Assembly (NCBI RefSeq): GCF_003627075.1
Contig: NZ_CP032630.1
Coordinates: 1,364,001-1,428,000, forward strand
Length of the DNA stretch: 64,000 nucleotides
Direction of reading: 5' to 3'
DNA from: Protaetiibacter intestinalis
GTDB taxonomy: Bacteria > Actinomycetota > Actinomycetes > Actinomycetales > Microbacteriaceae
Shown here: positions 43,493 through 52,038 of the stretch, in pieces
Layout: every line of letters begins with the position of its first letter
Position numbering within the stretch: the first letter of the stretch is position 1
Notes under the pieces: model-generated
Seen by the model: the letters and a program-made list of their open reading frames with translations, nothing else
Database searches by the model: none
What the model was told of the DNA's origin: nothing
Position numbers and translations under genes: made by a program

Positions 43493-43495
43493 GCT
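43490..43495 (+). promoter_or_regulatory. -10 box TAGGCT of the MFS gene, sharing the transglutaminase stop
   Basis: TAGGCT begins with the stop codon TAG (43490-43492) and ends 9 nt before the ATG at 43505. Confidence 0.45.
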
Positions 43496-43504
43496 CGACG
43501 GGCC

Positions 43505-44869
43505 ATGAGCTCGAACCCGCCAGACGCCCAGCATCCGACGGAGGCGATCGAGCTGCCGCGGCGGCGACGGTTCGTCGACCTCAGCCCGCTGCGCGAGCAT
43601 CCGGCGTTCGCGCGGCTGTGGATCGGCTCGGCCGTCTCGGGCGTCGGCTACTGGGTCACCTCGGTCGCGGTGGGCCTGTTCATCTTCGACATCACGGGCG
43701 ACACCTTCGCGGTCGCGCTCGTCGGCGGCATCTCGCTCGCCCCCATGATCGTGGCGGGGCTGTGGGGCGGGATGCTGGCGGACGCCTTCGACCGTCGGCG
43801 GGTGCTCATCGTCTCGAGCATCGTCGCGTGGGTGTCGATCCTCGGCATCGTCGCGCTCGCCCTCGTCGACGGCGCGGTCGGCGGCCGCCCGCCCATCTGG
43901 CCGCTCTACGTGCTCACGACCCTCAACGCGGTCGCCGCCACCATCTCCAACGCCACCCGCAGCTCCATCACCCCGCGCATCGTGCCGGAGGAGATGGTGT
44001 CGCGCGCGAACGCGCTCAACGGCATCGCCTTCGGGCTGCAGCTCACGATCGGCCCCGCGCTCGCGGGCGTGCTCGTCGCGGCGATCGGGTTCCCGCTGAC
44101 CTTCGCGGTGGATGCCGTGCTGTTCACCGCCGGCTTCCTCGGCGTCGTCGGGCTGCCGAAGCTGCCGCCCCTCAGCCGCACGGCGAAACCCGGCTGGGAG
44201 TCGCTCCGCGACGGGGTGCGGTTCCTGCGCACGGCGCCCAACATCCGCATGAGCTTCATCGTCGACATCGTCGCGATGAGCCTCGGCCGCCCGTACGTGC
44301 TGCTGCCGGCGATCGGGGCGAGCGTGCTGGGCGGCGGATCCGTGACGGTCGGCGTGCTCACGGCGGCGACCGCGGTGGGCACCTTCCTCACGAGCCTGTT
44401 CAGCGGGCCGGTCGCCCACGTGCACCGCTACGGCGTCGCGATCGGGCGCGCGATCATGCTGTTCGGCATCTTCACGGCGCTGTTCGGCGCCGTGATCGCC
44501 CTCGCGGCCACCGGATGGTTCGGGCCGGTCGGCGCGGAATGGGACCGGGTGAACCTGCCCCTGCTGCTGCTCGCCGCGGTCTTCCTCGCCGGCACCGGCG
44601 CCTCCGACGAGGTGAGCGCCATCTTCCGCTCGACGATGCTCCTGACGGCGGCCCCCGACGAGATGCGCGGGCGGCTGCAGGGCATCTTCATCGTCGTGGT
44701 GACCGGCGGTCCGCGCGTCGGCGACCTCATCGCGGGCGGTCTCGCGGTGCTCACGACGGTGTGGCTGCCACCCGTCGCCGGCGGCCTCGCGATCGTCGCG
44801 ATCATCGCCGTGCTGCTGCGTGTGCAGTCCACCTTCCGCCACTACGACGCCCGCGACCCGCAGCCGTAG
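43505..44869 (+). CDS. MFS transporter (MFS_3/EntS-like)
   Basis: Major facilitator of 454 residues with about ten to twelve hydrophobic segments. The loop 2-3 motif appears as GMLADAFDRRRVL, and the N-terminus LREHPAFARLWIGSAVSGVGYW is typical of the enterobactin-exporter-like branch. Probably a proton-coupled exporter of unknown substrate. It directly follows the cp-ATP-grasp cassette and could export its product, although its own promoter makes that link weak. Confidence 0.85.
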   Translation: MSSNPPDAQHPTEAIELPRRRRFVDLSPLREHPAFARLWIGSAVSGVGYWVTSVAVGLFIFDITGDTFAVALVGGISLAPMIVAGLWGGMLADAFDRRRVLIVSSIVAWVSILGIVALALVDGAVGGRPPIWPLYVLTTLNAVAATISNATRSSITPRIVPEEMVSRANALNGIAFGLQLTIGPALAGVLVAAIGFPLTFAVDAVLFTAGFLGVVGLPKLPPLSRTAKPGWESLRDGVRFLRTAPNIRMSFIVDIVAMSLGRPYVLLPAIGASVLGGGSVTVGVLTAATAVGTFLTSLFSGPVAHVHRYGVAIGRAIMLFGIFTALFGAVIALAATGWFGPVGAEWDRVNLPLLLLAAVFLAGTGASDEVSAIFRSTMLLTAAPDEMRGRLQGIFIVVVTGGPRVGDLIAGGLAVLTTVWLPPVAGGLAIVAIIAVLLRVQSTFRHYDARDPQP

Positions 44870-44892
44870 TGCGCCCGGCGCCGCGCCGGGGT

Positions 44893-45047
44893 TTTCGCAA
44901 CTCAGGAGAATCGGCCTCGACGGCCTCCCGCATCCGGAAAACACGGCATCCATCCTGAGTTGCGAAACCAGCCCGGTTCGCAACTCAGGAGATGCGGGGC
45001 GGATGAGGTGGTGGCGTGGCGGGGCGGGCGGCGGTTCCTGAGTTGCG
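44893..45047. repeat. Two consecutive inverted repeats family F (TTCGCAACTCAGGA)
   Basis: Copy 1: TTTCGCAACTCAGGA at 44893-44907 with its complement at 44953-44967. Copy 2: TTCGCAACTCAGGA at 44977-44990 with TCCTGAGTTGCG at 45036-45047. Each hairpin has a 45-nt loop. They separate the MFS gene from the LacI-controlled operon. Confidence 0.85.
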
Positions 45048-45074
45048 TGAAGCCGGGCGAGGCGGATGCAGGTG

Positions 45075-45093
45075 CGAGAAAGCGCTTTCTTGG
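45075..45093. promoter_or_regulatory. LacI-family operator 1 (AGAAAGCGCTTTCT)
   Basis: The palindrome AGAAAGCGCTTTCT at 45077-45090 matches the operators at 50832 and 51981. It lies 48 bp before the ATG of the M24-like gene, just upstream of a weak TACGCT -10. Confidence 0.75.
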
Positions 45094-45137
45094 GTACGCT
45101 CGGGGGAGCCGCGACGCGGCGGATGCGAAGGAGCACG

Positions 45138-46223
45138 ATGGCGGGCACGGAGCGCGAGCCGAGGGCGCACGGGGGCGCGGCCGCGGCCCCGAGCGACCGC
45201 CCCGCGAAGCTCGCCCGCATCCGCGAGCTGCTCGACGCGCACGGCGCCGCGACCCTCACCCTCACGACGCCCGAGAACCTCGCCTGGCTGCTCGACGGCG
45301 CCCGCGTGCAGGTGCCCTACGCGGGTGCGCCCGTGCTCACGGCGACCGTCGACCGCGACGGCGGCATCCGCGTCGACGCCTACGCGAACGAGGTCGAACG
45401 CCTCGCCGCCGAAGAACTCGGCGGCCTCGAACTGCACCCGGTGCCGTGGTCCGCATCGCTGCCGGACCCGGCACCGGGGAGCATCCTCGACACCGCCCAC
45501 GCCGCCGAGCTGCGGGCGTTGCGCGCACCGCTGCTGCCCGCCGAGCGTGCCCGCTACCGCGCCCTCGGCGGCGAGCTCGCCACCGCCGTCGGCGCCGTGC
45601 TGCGCGCAGCACGCCCCGAGCTGAGCGAGCGCGAGCTCGCCGCCGAGCTCGCCCGCGCCGTCGTCGCGGCGGGTGCCGAGCCGACCGTGCTGCTCGTCGC
45701 GGGCGAGGGGCGGCTCGACTGGCGGCATCCGCTGCCCACCGCCGCGCCGCTCGGCCGCCGCGCGATCGCGGTCGTCGGCGCCCGCCGGCACGGCCTCGTG
45801 CTGAGCCTCACCCGCTGGCTGCGCTTCGGCTCCGCGGATGCCGCCCAGCTCGCCGCCGACGCGCGCCTGCTCGAGGTGGAGGCCGACGCCTTCGCCGCCA
45901 CCCGCCCCGGCCGCACCCTCGGCGAGGTGCTCGGCGACATCCGCGCCTCCTACGAACGCCACGGCTTCGGCCCGGAGGAGTGGCTGCGGCACCACCAGGG
46001 CGGCCCCACCGGCTACCTCGGCCGCGACCCGCGGGCCACGCCCGCCGCGCCCGAGCTCGTGGTCGCCGGGCAGGCGTACGCCTGGAATCCGTCCGCCCCG
46101 CGGGCCAAGGTGGAGGACACGGTGGTGATCGACGCCGACGGCATCGAGGTGCTGAGCGTCGACCCCGGCTGGCCCACCACGACCGTGCGCGGGCTCGCCC
46201 GACCGACCGAACTCGAACTGTAG
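45138..46223 (+). CDS. Degenerate M24 (aminopeptidase P-like) protein
   Basis: 361 residues with a creatinase/prolidase-type N-domain and an M24 pita-bread C-domain. The metal site looks broken: the usual LIDxG…SDLTR segment reads AVVGARRHGLVLSLTR, losing both aspartates, and the EPG glutamate segment reads AYAWNPS; only the final VEDTV glutamate and a His-rich HHQGG remain. So peptidase activity is doubtful. AAGGAG precedes the ATG. It shares an operon with a GH5 glycosidase behind a LacI operator, which points to sugar metabolism or binding. Confidence 0.78.
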   Translation: MAGTEREPRAHGGAAAAPSDRPAKLARIRELLDAHGAATLTLTTPENLAWLLDGARVQVPYAGAPVLTATVDRDGGIRVDAYANEVERLAAEELGGLELHPVPWSASLPDPAPGSILDTAHAAELRALRAPLLPAERARYRALGGELATAVGAVLRAARPELSERELAAELARAVVAAGAEPTVLLVAGEGRLDWRHPLPTAAPLGRRAIAVVGARRHGLVLSLTRWLRFGSADAAQLAADARLLEVEADAFAATRPGRTLGEVLGDIRASYERHGFGPEEWLRHHQGGPTGYLGRDPRATPAAPELVVAGQAYAWNPSAPRAKVEDTVVIDADGIEVLSVDPGWPTTTVRGLARPTELEL

Positions 46224-46230
46224 GGAACAC

Positions 46231-47622
46231 ATGGCACTCGACTGGATCCGCGTCGACGGCAACCGCCTCGCCGGAGAGGACGGCCGCACCGTCGAACTGC
46301 ACGGGGTGGGCCTCGGCGGCTGGATGAACATGGAGAACTTCATCACCGGCTACCCCGGCAACGAGGAGGCGATCCGCCGGCTGCTGCGGGATGCCATGGG
46401 CCGCGAGAGCTCCGACGCCTTCTTCGACGAGTTCCTCACGGACTTCTTCGACGAGGCGGATGCCGCCCTGCTCGCGCGGATCGGGCTCGACTCGGTGCGC
46501 ATCCCCGTCAACTACCGCCACTTCGAGGACGACGCGCGGCCGTTCCAGCTGAAGGAGGCGGGCTTCGCGCAGCTCGACCGGGTGATCACCCTGCTCGCGC
46601 GGCACGGCATCCGCTCGGTCATCGACCTGCACGCGCTGCCCGGTCGGCAGAACCAGCACTGGCACTCCGACAACCCGACGCACCTGGCCGAGTTCTGGCG
46701 GCATCCGCACTTCCAGGACCGCGTCGTGCACCTGTGGGAGGCGCTCGCCGACCGCTACCGGGACCGCCCCGAGGTGGCCGGCTACAACCCCATCAACGAG
46801 CCGAGCGACCCCACGGGCGAGGTGCTGCCGGCGTTCTACGCGCGGCTCGAGCAGGCGATCCGCGCGATCGACCCGCGGCACGTGCTGTTCCTCGACGGCA
46901 ACAAGTACTCCACCGACTTCAGCTGCTTCGACGCCGCGAACCCGCTGCCGAACGTCGTCTACACGGCGCACGACTACGCGCTTCCCGGCATCACGAGCGC
47001 GACCGAGTACCCGGGGGTGACGCGCGGCGAGTACTTCGACCGTTCGGTGGTCGAGCAGAGCTTCCTGCGGCGCACCGCCTACATGCGCGAGACGGGCACG
47101 CCCATCTGGATCGGCGAGTTCGGGCCCGTGTACTCGCACGACCGCTCGCAGGACGAGTGGCGCTACCGGCTGCTGCGCGACCAGCTCGAGATCTACCGGG
47201 AGCACGGGGCCAGCTGGGCGCTGTGGACGTACAAGGACATCGGCCTGCAGGGCCTCGTGCACGCCCGGCCCGAGTCGCCGTACCTGCAGCTCGTGGGCGA
47301 CCTGGTGGAGAAGAAGGGGCGCCTCGGCATCGACTCGTGGGGCGGATCGGATGCCGGGGTGCGCGACGTCATCGACCCGATCCACGCGCTGTTCGAGCGG
47401 GAGTGGCCCGACTACGCGCCGTGGCCGTGGGGTCGCCAGCCGCACGTCGCGGTGCTCGTGCGGCACATCCTGCTCGCGGAGCCGATGGCCGAGGAGTTCG
47501 CGGCGCGCTTCCGCGGGGTGACGCCCGAGCAGGCGCGCGAGCTGGCACGCTCGTTCCGGCTGGACGCGTGCGTCGAGCGCACGGGGCTGACGGAGCTGCT
47601 CTCCACCCACCTCCGACACTGA
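46231..47622 (+). CDS. Glycoside hydrolase family 5 protein
   Basis: Intracellular glycosidase of 463 residues with no signal peptide. The GH5 barrel shows the N-terminal HGVGLGGWMNMENF, LDSVRIPVNY and VIDLHALPG strands, the acid/base Glu190 in NPINEPSD and the nucleophile Glu296 in WIGEFGP. GWM-type members act on beta-glucosides or related oligosaccharides; an imported oligosaccharide is the likely substrate. It starts 7 bp after the M24-like gene and ends before an inverted repeat of family C. Confidence 0.88.
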   Translation: MALDWIRVDGNRLAGEDGRTVELHGVGLGGWMNMENFITGYPGNEEAIRRLLRDAMGRESSDAFFDEFLTDFFDEADAALLARIGLDSVRIPVNYRHFEDDARPFQLKEAGFAQLDRVITLLARHGIRSVIDLHALPGRQNQHWHSDNPTHLAEFWRHPHFQDRVVHLWEALADRYRDRPEVAGYNPINEPSDPTGEVLPAFYARLEQAIRAIDPRHVLFLDGNKYSTDFSCFDAANPLPNVVYTAHDYALPGITSATEYPGVTRGEYFDRSVVEQSFLRRTAYMRETGTPIWIGEFGPVYSHDRSQDEWRYRLLRDQLEIYREHGASWALWTYKDIGLQGLVHARPESPYLQLVGDLVEKKGRLGIDSWGGSDAGVRDVIDPIHALFEREWPDYAPWPWGRQPHVAVLVRHILLAEPMAEEFAARFRGVTPEQARELARSFRLDACVERTGLTELLSTHLRH

Positions 47623-47639
47623 CAACCACCTCGAAGGAT

Positions 47640-47713
47640 GACAAACGCTGCAGCGCTTGGCCTCCGGCAGTAGGGATCACCGTAGCCCGGCGGTTGGCGC
47701 TACAGCGTTTGTC
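47640..47713. repeat. Inverted repeat family C, second copy
   Basis: Arms 47640-47656 (GACAAACGCTGCAGCGC) and 47697-47713 with one mismatch. It lies between convergent genes; the right arm contains the stop codon and last codons of the minus-strand glycosidase gene. Confidence 0.8.
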
Positions 47714-49346
47714 GGAAGATCGGCGGGGTGGTGACAGCGGGGGCGGTCTGTGAAACCGCGAGAGGGGGGAGAGTGACGCGCTCGTTCGGGGCGAGGGTGA
47801 GGCGCGTGGCGCCGGATGCCGTCACGAGCTCGCCCGAGACGGGCGCCGCGGCGAGGTTCACGACCGCGACCGGGGCACCCGCGGCATCCGCGACGAGCCG
47901 CCAGCCGCGCGGGAACTCGGCGAGCCGCGAGCCGTCGCGTTCCACCACGATGCGCTCGTCGTCGCCCGCGAGCTCGTAGAGCGCACCGCCGACCCGCCGC
48001 GAGGCGCCCACCGCATCCGCCGCCGCACCGTGCTCGAGCCGGGTCGGGGTGAGCCCCGAGAGCCACAGCTCGCCGTCGGGCCGCGGCAGTACGCCGCTCG
48101 AACGCTCCAGCTGGTCGAGGAGGAACAGCAGCGCGGGCGAGTACGCCTCGGTGTAGCCGGCCGCGCCGCTGAACGGGTCGAGGCACTGCGGGAAGCGATC
48201 GGCGACGGCGAGCGCCGTGAGGGTCGCGGTCGCGACGCGCGCGTGCTCGGCGACGCGCCCGTGCAGCTCGAAGGGGTGCGCGGCCCGGATCATCGAGAGC
48301 AGGTTCACCGGTCCGCCCCAGGAGTTGCGTGAGGCGTCGCCCGAGAAGCGCGGGTCGTCCATGGCGAGCGAGGTGAGCCCGGCCGCCGAGAGGAAGCGGC
48401 GGGTGTTCAGCAGGTCGCGGTCGAGCGCCGCCGCGAACTCGGCGTCGTCGCCGTGCTCGGCCTCGTAGACGCGCAGGATGACGTCGGATGCGATCCGGCG
48501 CAGCTCGCCGCGGGCGTCGCGGTCGTAGTACCGCCCGTCGTCGGCGAGGCACTGGGCGACGAGCGCCGCGGTCGAGGCGGCGGCCGCCGCCACCCACGGG
48601 GCGGCATCCGCCCCGAGCTCGGTCGCGATCCGCGCGAGGTACCGCCGCTGCGCCGCGACGTTCGCCGTGAGGTCGGGCGCCACGAACGGCAGCTCGGGAT
48701 GCGCGGGGTCGACGCGCGCGGCGTCGCCCCGGTAGCAGCGGTCGGGCACGCCCCAGAAGCGCGGCGAGGCGTCGTGCCCCGTGTCGAAGGTGCAGAACGC
48801 CTCGACCCCGCCCGTGCCGCGGGTGTCGCGGTGCCGGGCGAGCCAGGCGTCGTTCGCGGCGAGCGCGTCGTACATCGCGCGCAGGTAGCCGGTGTCGGTG
48901 CCGCCCGTGAGCAGGTAGTGGTTCCACACGGTGCGGGAGAGCGGCGTGACCATCTGGATCTGGCTGAACCCGGGCCCGGCGTCGGTCACCTTGTAGGGCA
49001 GCAACCCGTCGTCGCGCTGCAGTTCGGCGAAACGCAGGTGGGTGGCGCGTGCGACCGCGGGCGCGAAGCGCGTGAGCACCTCGACGCTGATCGAGCCCGT
49101 GCTCTCGACCCAGGCGCCCGGGTAGGCGCCGCCCTCCACGAGCACCGGGTCGCCCGCCCCCGCGAGCGGGCGGATGCAGTCGGCCAGCTCCGTGAGCGCC
49201 TGCCGGCGCCGTGCCGCGAGGGGGCCGCCGAGCGCGACGAAGCCGAGCGCGGCATCCGCGATCCCCGCCCGCAGCGGGCCCGCGGGGACGCCCTCGACCG
49301 GGTCGCTCGCGCGCAGTGCGGCGAGCGCGTCGTCGATCGCGGTCAT
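47700..49346 (-). CDS. Glycoside hydrolase, MGH1/GH63-like (alpha/alpha)6 barrel
   Basis: 548 residues, no signal peptide. The helical-barrel pattern with GAYPGAWVESTGSIS, DGLLPYKVTDAGPGFSQIQMV, FSGDASRNSWGGPVNL and the late AYSPALLFLLDQLE resembles MGH1-type/GH63 hydrolases. The last ~100 residues form a beta-domain. It lies 85 bp after the sugar-binding protein gene on the same strand and is probably co-regulated by operator 2. The substrate is unknown. GGAAGGGG precedes the ATG. The C-terminal codons lie within an inverted repeat. Confidence 0.72.
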   Translation of the reverse strand: MTAIDDALAALRASDPVEGVPAGPLRAGIADAALGFVALGGPLAARRRQALTELADCIRPLAGAGDPVLVEGGAYPGAWVESTGSISVEVLTRFAPAVARATHLRFAELQRDDGLLPYKVTDAGPGFSQIQMVTPLSRTVWNHYLLTGGTDTGYLRAMYDALAANDAWLARHRDTRGTGGVEAFCTFDTGHDASPRFWGVPDRCYRGDAARVDPAHPELPFVAPDLTANVAAQRRYLARIATELGADAAPWVAAAAASTAALVAQCLADDGRYYDRDARGELRRIASDVILRVYEAEHGDDAEFAAALDRDLLNTRRFLSAAGLTSLAMDDPRFSGDASRNSWGGPVNLLSMIRAAHPFELHGRVAEHARVATATLTALAVADRFPQCLDPFSGAAGYTEAYSPALLFLLDQLERSSGVLPRPDGELWLSGLTPTRLEHGAAADAVGASRRVGGALYELAGDDERIVVERDGSRLAEFPRGWRLVADAAGAPVAVVNLAAAPVSGELVTASGATRLTLAPNERVTLPPLAVSQTAPAVTTPPIFRQTL

Positions 49347-49381
49347 GCGGTCCCCTTCCGGGACGAGTCTGCCGCAGACGA

Positions 49382-49413
49382 CCGTGGGCGGCCCCCTTCG
49401 GGACCGCCCACGG
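49382..49413. terminator. Hairpin CCGTGGGCGG / CCGCCCACGG
   Basis: 10-bp perfect stem (extended by further GC pairs) between the binding-protein gene and the downstream glycosidase gene on the minus strand. It could partially terminate or stabilise the binding-protein mRNA, a common arrangement in ABC sugar operons. Confidence 0.65.
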
Positions 49414-49431
49414 CGCGCGGATGGTGCGGGA

Positions 49432-50742
49432 TCAGTCGTTCGCGAGCGACGTCGTGAGCTCGTCGATCCACTGCTGCGAGCCGGCCTCGACCGTCGACCG
49501 CCCGAACAGGATGTCGGATTCGATGCGCTGCGAGAGCTCGTTGAGGATCGATCCGCCCGCCGGCTGCGGGGGAGCGACGACGCCGATCTCGAGCACCTTC
49601 TCGAGGTACTCGGCCGCCTGCGCGTCGGCCGGGGCCAGCAGCGGCTTGACGACCGCGAGGATGTCCGGGTTGAACTGCAGACCGCGGTTCGACAGGATCA
49701 CCTTCGCCGGCTCGGGCTCGTTGAGCAGCCAGTTCACGAGCAGCCCCGCGGCCTCGGGGTGCTTGCTCTCGGCCGCGATCGACCAGAACTGCGACGGTAG
49801 CACCGCGACGCCGGAGACGCCCGTGGAGCTCGGCGGCGGCAGGATCTCGACGTTCGCACCGCCCGTGCCGGCCGCGTAGCTGCCGATCTGGTTGCTGTAC
49901 GAGAAGGTGATCGCGGCCTTGCCGGTGCCGAACAGCGTCTGGTCCGGGGTGAGGTTCTGGTTCTCGACGATGACCGACGGGTCGGGCAGGCCGCCGTCGT
50001 TCACGAGGCCCACCTCGAAGTTGAACCACGACTCGATCGTCTCGGCGCTCGTGGCGAGCTCGCCGTCCCAGTTGTAGATGCCGTCCTCGTCGTTCTGCGC
50101 GACGTAGGTGCCCAGGATGTCCTGGATGCGCAGGTCGAGCCCGACCACGCCGTCGGCCGAGTTCGCCGAGATCGCGTTGGCGGCGTCGGCGAAGTCGTCC
50201 CACGTCCAGTCGTCGTCCGGCAGGTCGACGCCGGCCGCCTCGAACAGGTCGGTGTTGATGAGCACGCCGATCGCGTTGCCGCCCGTGGGGAGGCCGTAGA
50301 GGGTGCCGTCGACCGTCGCGTTGGTGAGCGTGAAGTCCTCGTACTTGCTCGTGTCGAGGTAGTCGGAGACGGTCGACAGGTCGAGCAGGGTGCCCGCTGC
50401 GCCGTACTCCTGCGGCTTCGCGCCGCCGAGGGCGAACACGTCGGGCGCGGTGCCCGAGGCGAAGTCGGTGGCGAGGCGGTTGAACAGGTCGTCGGGGGCG
50501 CCGACGGGCTGCTCGACGACCGTGATGTTCGGGTACTTCTCCTCGAACTGGTCGATGACCTCGGTCATGATGGCGGCCCGGTCGTCGTTGCCCCACCATG
50601 CGATGGTGAGTTCGATCTCCTCGTCCGGGTCGAATCCGCCGGTCTCCGTCGGGGTCTGCGAGCAGCCCGAGAGGACCAGCGTGGTGACGAGCGCGGCGCC
50701 GAGGGCGCCCTTCGTCGCAAGAGAACGTGCTGTACGCGTCAT
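49432..50742 (-). CDS. Sugar ABC transporter substrate-binding lipoprotein
   Basis: Extracytoplasmic binding protein of 436 residues. Signal peptide with lipobox LVLSGC (Cys27), then an acidic linker and a family-1 solute-binding fold (LTIAWWGNDDRAAIMTEV, PDVFALGG, GLPTGGNAIGVLINTD, SRGLQFNP-like C-terminal region). It serves the two permeases encoded divergently beyond the lacI gene. GAGGCG precedes the ATG; an open frame of 40 codons upstream is the mRNA leader. Promoter TTGACA-N17-TACTTT with operator 2 lies about 110 bp upstream. Confidence 0.9.
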   Translation of the reverse strand: MTRTARSLATKGALGAALVTTLVLSGCSQTPTETGGFDPDEEIELTIAWWGNDDRAAIMTEVIDQFEEKYPNITVVEQPVGAPDDLFNRLATDFASGTAPDVFALGGAKPQEYGAAGTLLDLSTVSDYLDTSKYEDFTLTNATVDGTLYGLPTGGNAIGVLINTDLFEAAGVDLPDDDWTWDDFADAANAISANSADGVVGLDLRIQDILGTYVAQNDEDGIYNWDGELATSAETIESWFNFEVGLVNDGGLPDPSVIVENQNLTPDQTLFGTGKAAITFSYSNQIGSYAAGTGGANVEILPPPSSTGVSGVAVLPSQFWSIAAESKHPEAAGLLVNWLLNEPEPAKVILSNRGLQFNPDILAVVKPLLAPADAQAAEYLEKVLEIGVVAPPQPAGGSILNELSQRIESDILFGRSTVEAGSQQWIDELTTSLAND

Positions 50743-50831
50743 TGCGCCTCGTTTCCGTGATGCGGTGGCGTGGCCACCGGATGTGTCTTGGCGGGGTTGC
50801 CGAGGCTCGCTGCGACCTCGTCGTCGCGGTT

Positions 50832-50851
50832 CCGAGAAACCGCTTTCTCGG
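50832..50851. promoter_or_regulatory. LacI-family operator 2
   Basis: CCGAGAAACCGCTTTCTCGG, a 20-bp near-perfect palindrome one base off the operator at 51981. It sits immediately downstream of the -10 of the binding-protein promoter. Confidence 0.85.
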
Positions 50852-50852
50852 G

Positions 50853-50881
50853 AAAGTAGCACCCGACCCGGATCGTGTCAA
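50853..50881 (-). promoter_or_regulatory. SigA-type promoter of the binding-protein gene
   Basis: On the minus strand: -35 TTGACA (50881-50876), 17-nt spacer, -10 TACTTT (50858-50853). Transcription would start inside operator 2, so a bound repressor would block it. Confidence 0.8.
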
Positions 50882-50891
50882 CGCATCCGCG

Positions 50892-51896
50892 TCAGCGCGT
50901 CGCCGGCCCGGTCGAGCGCCGCACCTCGAGACGCGGCGGGAACTGCACGTCGTCTCCGGGGGCCTCGTGGCGGATGAGCGCGATCATCCGGCGCCACGCC
51001 TGAACCCCGAGTTCGGCGTGCGGGACGGATGCCGTGGTGAGCGCCGGAGAGGTGTAGCGGGCGAACGGGATGTCGTCGAATCCGGTCACGCTCACGTCGT
51101 CCGGCACCCGGATGCCGAGCTCCTGCAGACCGTCGATGAGGCCGATCGCCACGAGGTCGTTGTAGGCGAGCACGGCCGTCGCCCCCGAGTCGCGCACCGC
51201 GGTGGCGGCCGCGCGGCCGTCCTCCGCGCCCGCGCCGCCCGGGAGGCGCTCGACGACCGCATCCGGGGTGCGGCGCCGGAAGTCGGCGATGCCGTCGAGG
51301 CGGTGCGCGTTCGAGACGCTCGACTCGGGGCCCTCGAGGTAGACGATGCGCCGGTGGCCGAGGTCGTACAGGTGCTGGGCGAGCGTGGCGATGCCCGACT
51401 GGTAGTCGATCGAGAGCGACGGCGCCTCGATGCCGGTGTGCTCGCGGTTGATGAGCACGAGCGGCTGCAGCTGGCCGGCGAGCGCCGTGAGCTCGTCGTC
51501 GGACATGCGCGGGGCGCACAGCACGATCGCGTCGCAGCGGCGGCGCACCTCGGCGGCGAGCAGCGGCTCGTCGCTCGGCGACTCGGCCGAGTCGGCGACG
51601 AGCACGCGGTAGCCGTCGTGGGCGGCCGTCTTGGAGAGGCTCGAGAGCACGGCCTGGAAGGCGGGGTTGGCGAGGTCGGGCACGACGAACGCGACCGCGG
51701 AGGTCTGGCCGAGGGCGAGGCTGCGCGCGAGGTGGCTCGGGCGGTAGTCGAGTTCGCTCGCGGAGGCGCGCACGCGTTCGGCGACGGCGGGGTCGCCGAC
51801 GAAGCGACCGTTCATGACGCGCGAGACGGTGGCGGGCGAGACGGCCGCGTGGGCGGCGACATCCGCGATGGTCGCGGCGCGCGATCGTCGAGCCAT
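50892..51896 (-). CDS. LacI-family repressor of the sugar-acid regulon
   Basis: 334 residues. N-terminal helix-turn-helix TIADVAAHAAVSPATVSRVM, hinge YRPSHLARSL, then a periplasmic-binding-like effector domain (AYNDLVAIGLIDGL, VTGFDDIPFARY). The ATG at 51896 follows GGAAGGAAC; the longer frame upstream covers the promoter region of the permease operon. It is encoded between the binding-protein and permease genes and is the obvious ligand of the three GAGAAAGCGCTTTCTC operators. The effector is probably the imported sugar or a pathway intermediate. Confidence 0.92.
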   Translation of the reverse strand: MARRSRAATIADVAAHAAVSPATVSRVMNGRFVGDPAVAERVRASASELDYRPSHLARSLALGQTSAVAFVVPDLANPAFQAVLSSLSKTAAHDGYRVLVADSAESPSDEPLLAAEVRRRCDAIVLCAPRMSDDELTALAGQLQPLVLINREHTGIEAPSLSIDYQSGIATLAQHLYDLGHRRIVYLEGPESSVSNAHRLDGIADFRRRTPDAVVERLPGGAGAEDGRAAATAVRDSGATAVLAYNDLVAIGLIDGLQELGIRVPDDVSVTGFDDIPFARYTSPALTTASVPHAELGVQAWRRMIALIRHEAPGDDVQFPPRLEVRRSTGPATR

Positions 51897-51909
51897 GCCG
51901 TTCCTTCCG

Positions 51910-51923
51910 TGGTAGCGCCACCA
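51910..51923. promoter_or_regulatory. Second type of LacI-like palindrome upstream of lacI
   Basis: TGGTAGCGCCACCA, near-palindromic with the GCGC centre typical of LacI-family sites, 14 bp before the repressor ATG. Possibly an autoregulatory or catabolite site; the sequence differs from the three regulon operators. Confidence 0.35.
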
Positions 51924-51944
51924 TAGTGGCCGTGGGGGCGCGGT

Positions 51945-51973
51945 TTGACGAGCACGGGGTGCCGGGTCATAAT
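51945..51973 (+). promoter_or_regulatory. SigA-type promoter of the permease/catabolic operon
   Basis: -35 TTGACG (51945-51950), 17-nt spacer, -10 CATAAT (51968-51973). Operator 3 begins 8 bp downstream. Confidence 0.85.
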
Positions 51974-51980
51974 CGTTCGA

Positions 51981-52000
51981 CCGAGAAAGCGCTTTCTCGG
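51981..52000. promoter_or_regulatory. LacI-family operator 3
   Basis: CCGAGAAAGCGCTTTCTCGG, a perfect 20-bp palindrome covering the expected transcription start of the permease operon. Best representative of the regulon motif. Confidence 0.9.
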
Positions 52001-52038
52001 ATACCATGAGCATACGCGCGACGACGAGGAGGTCCGGC

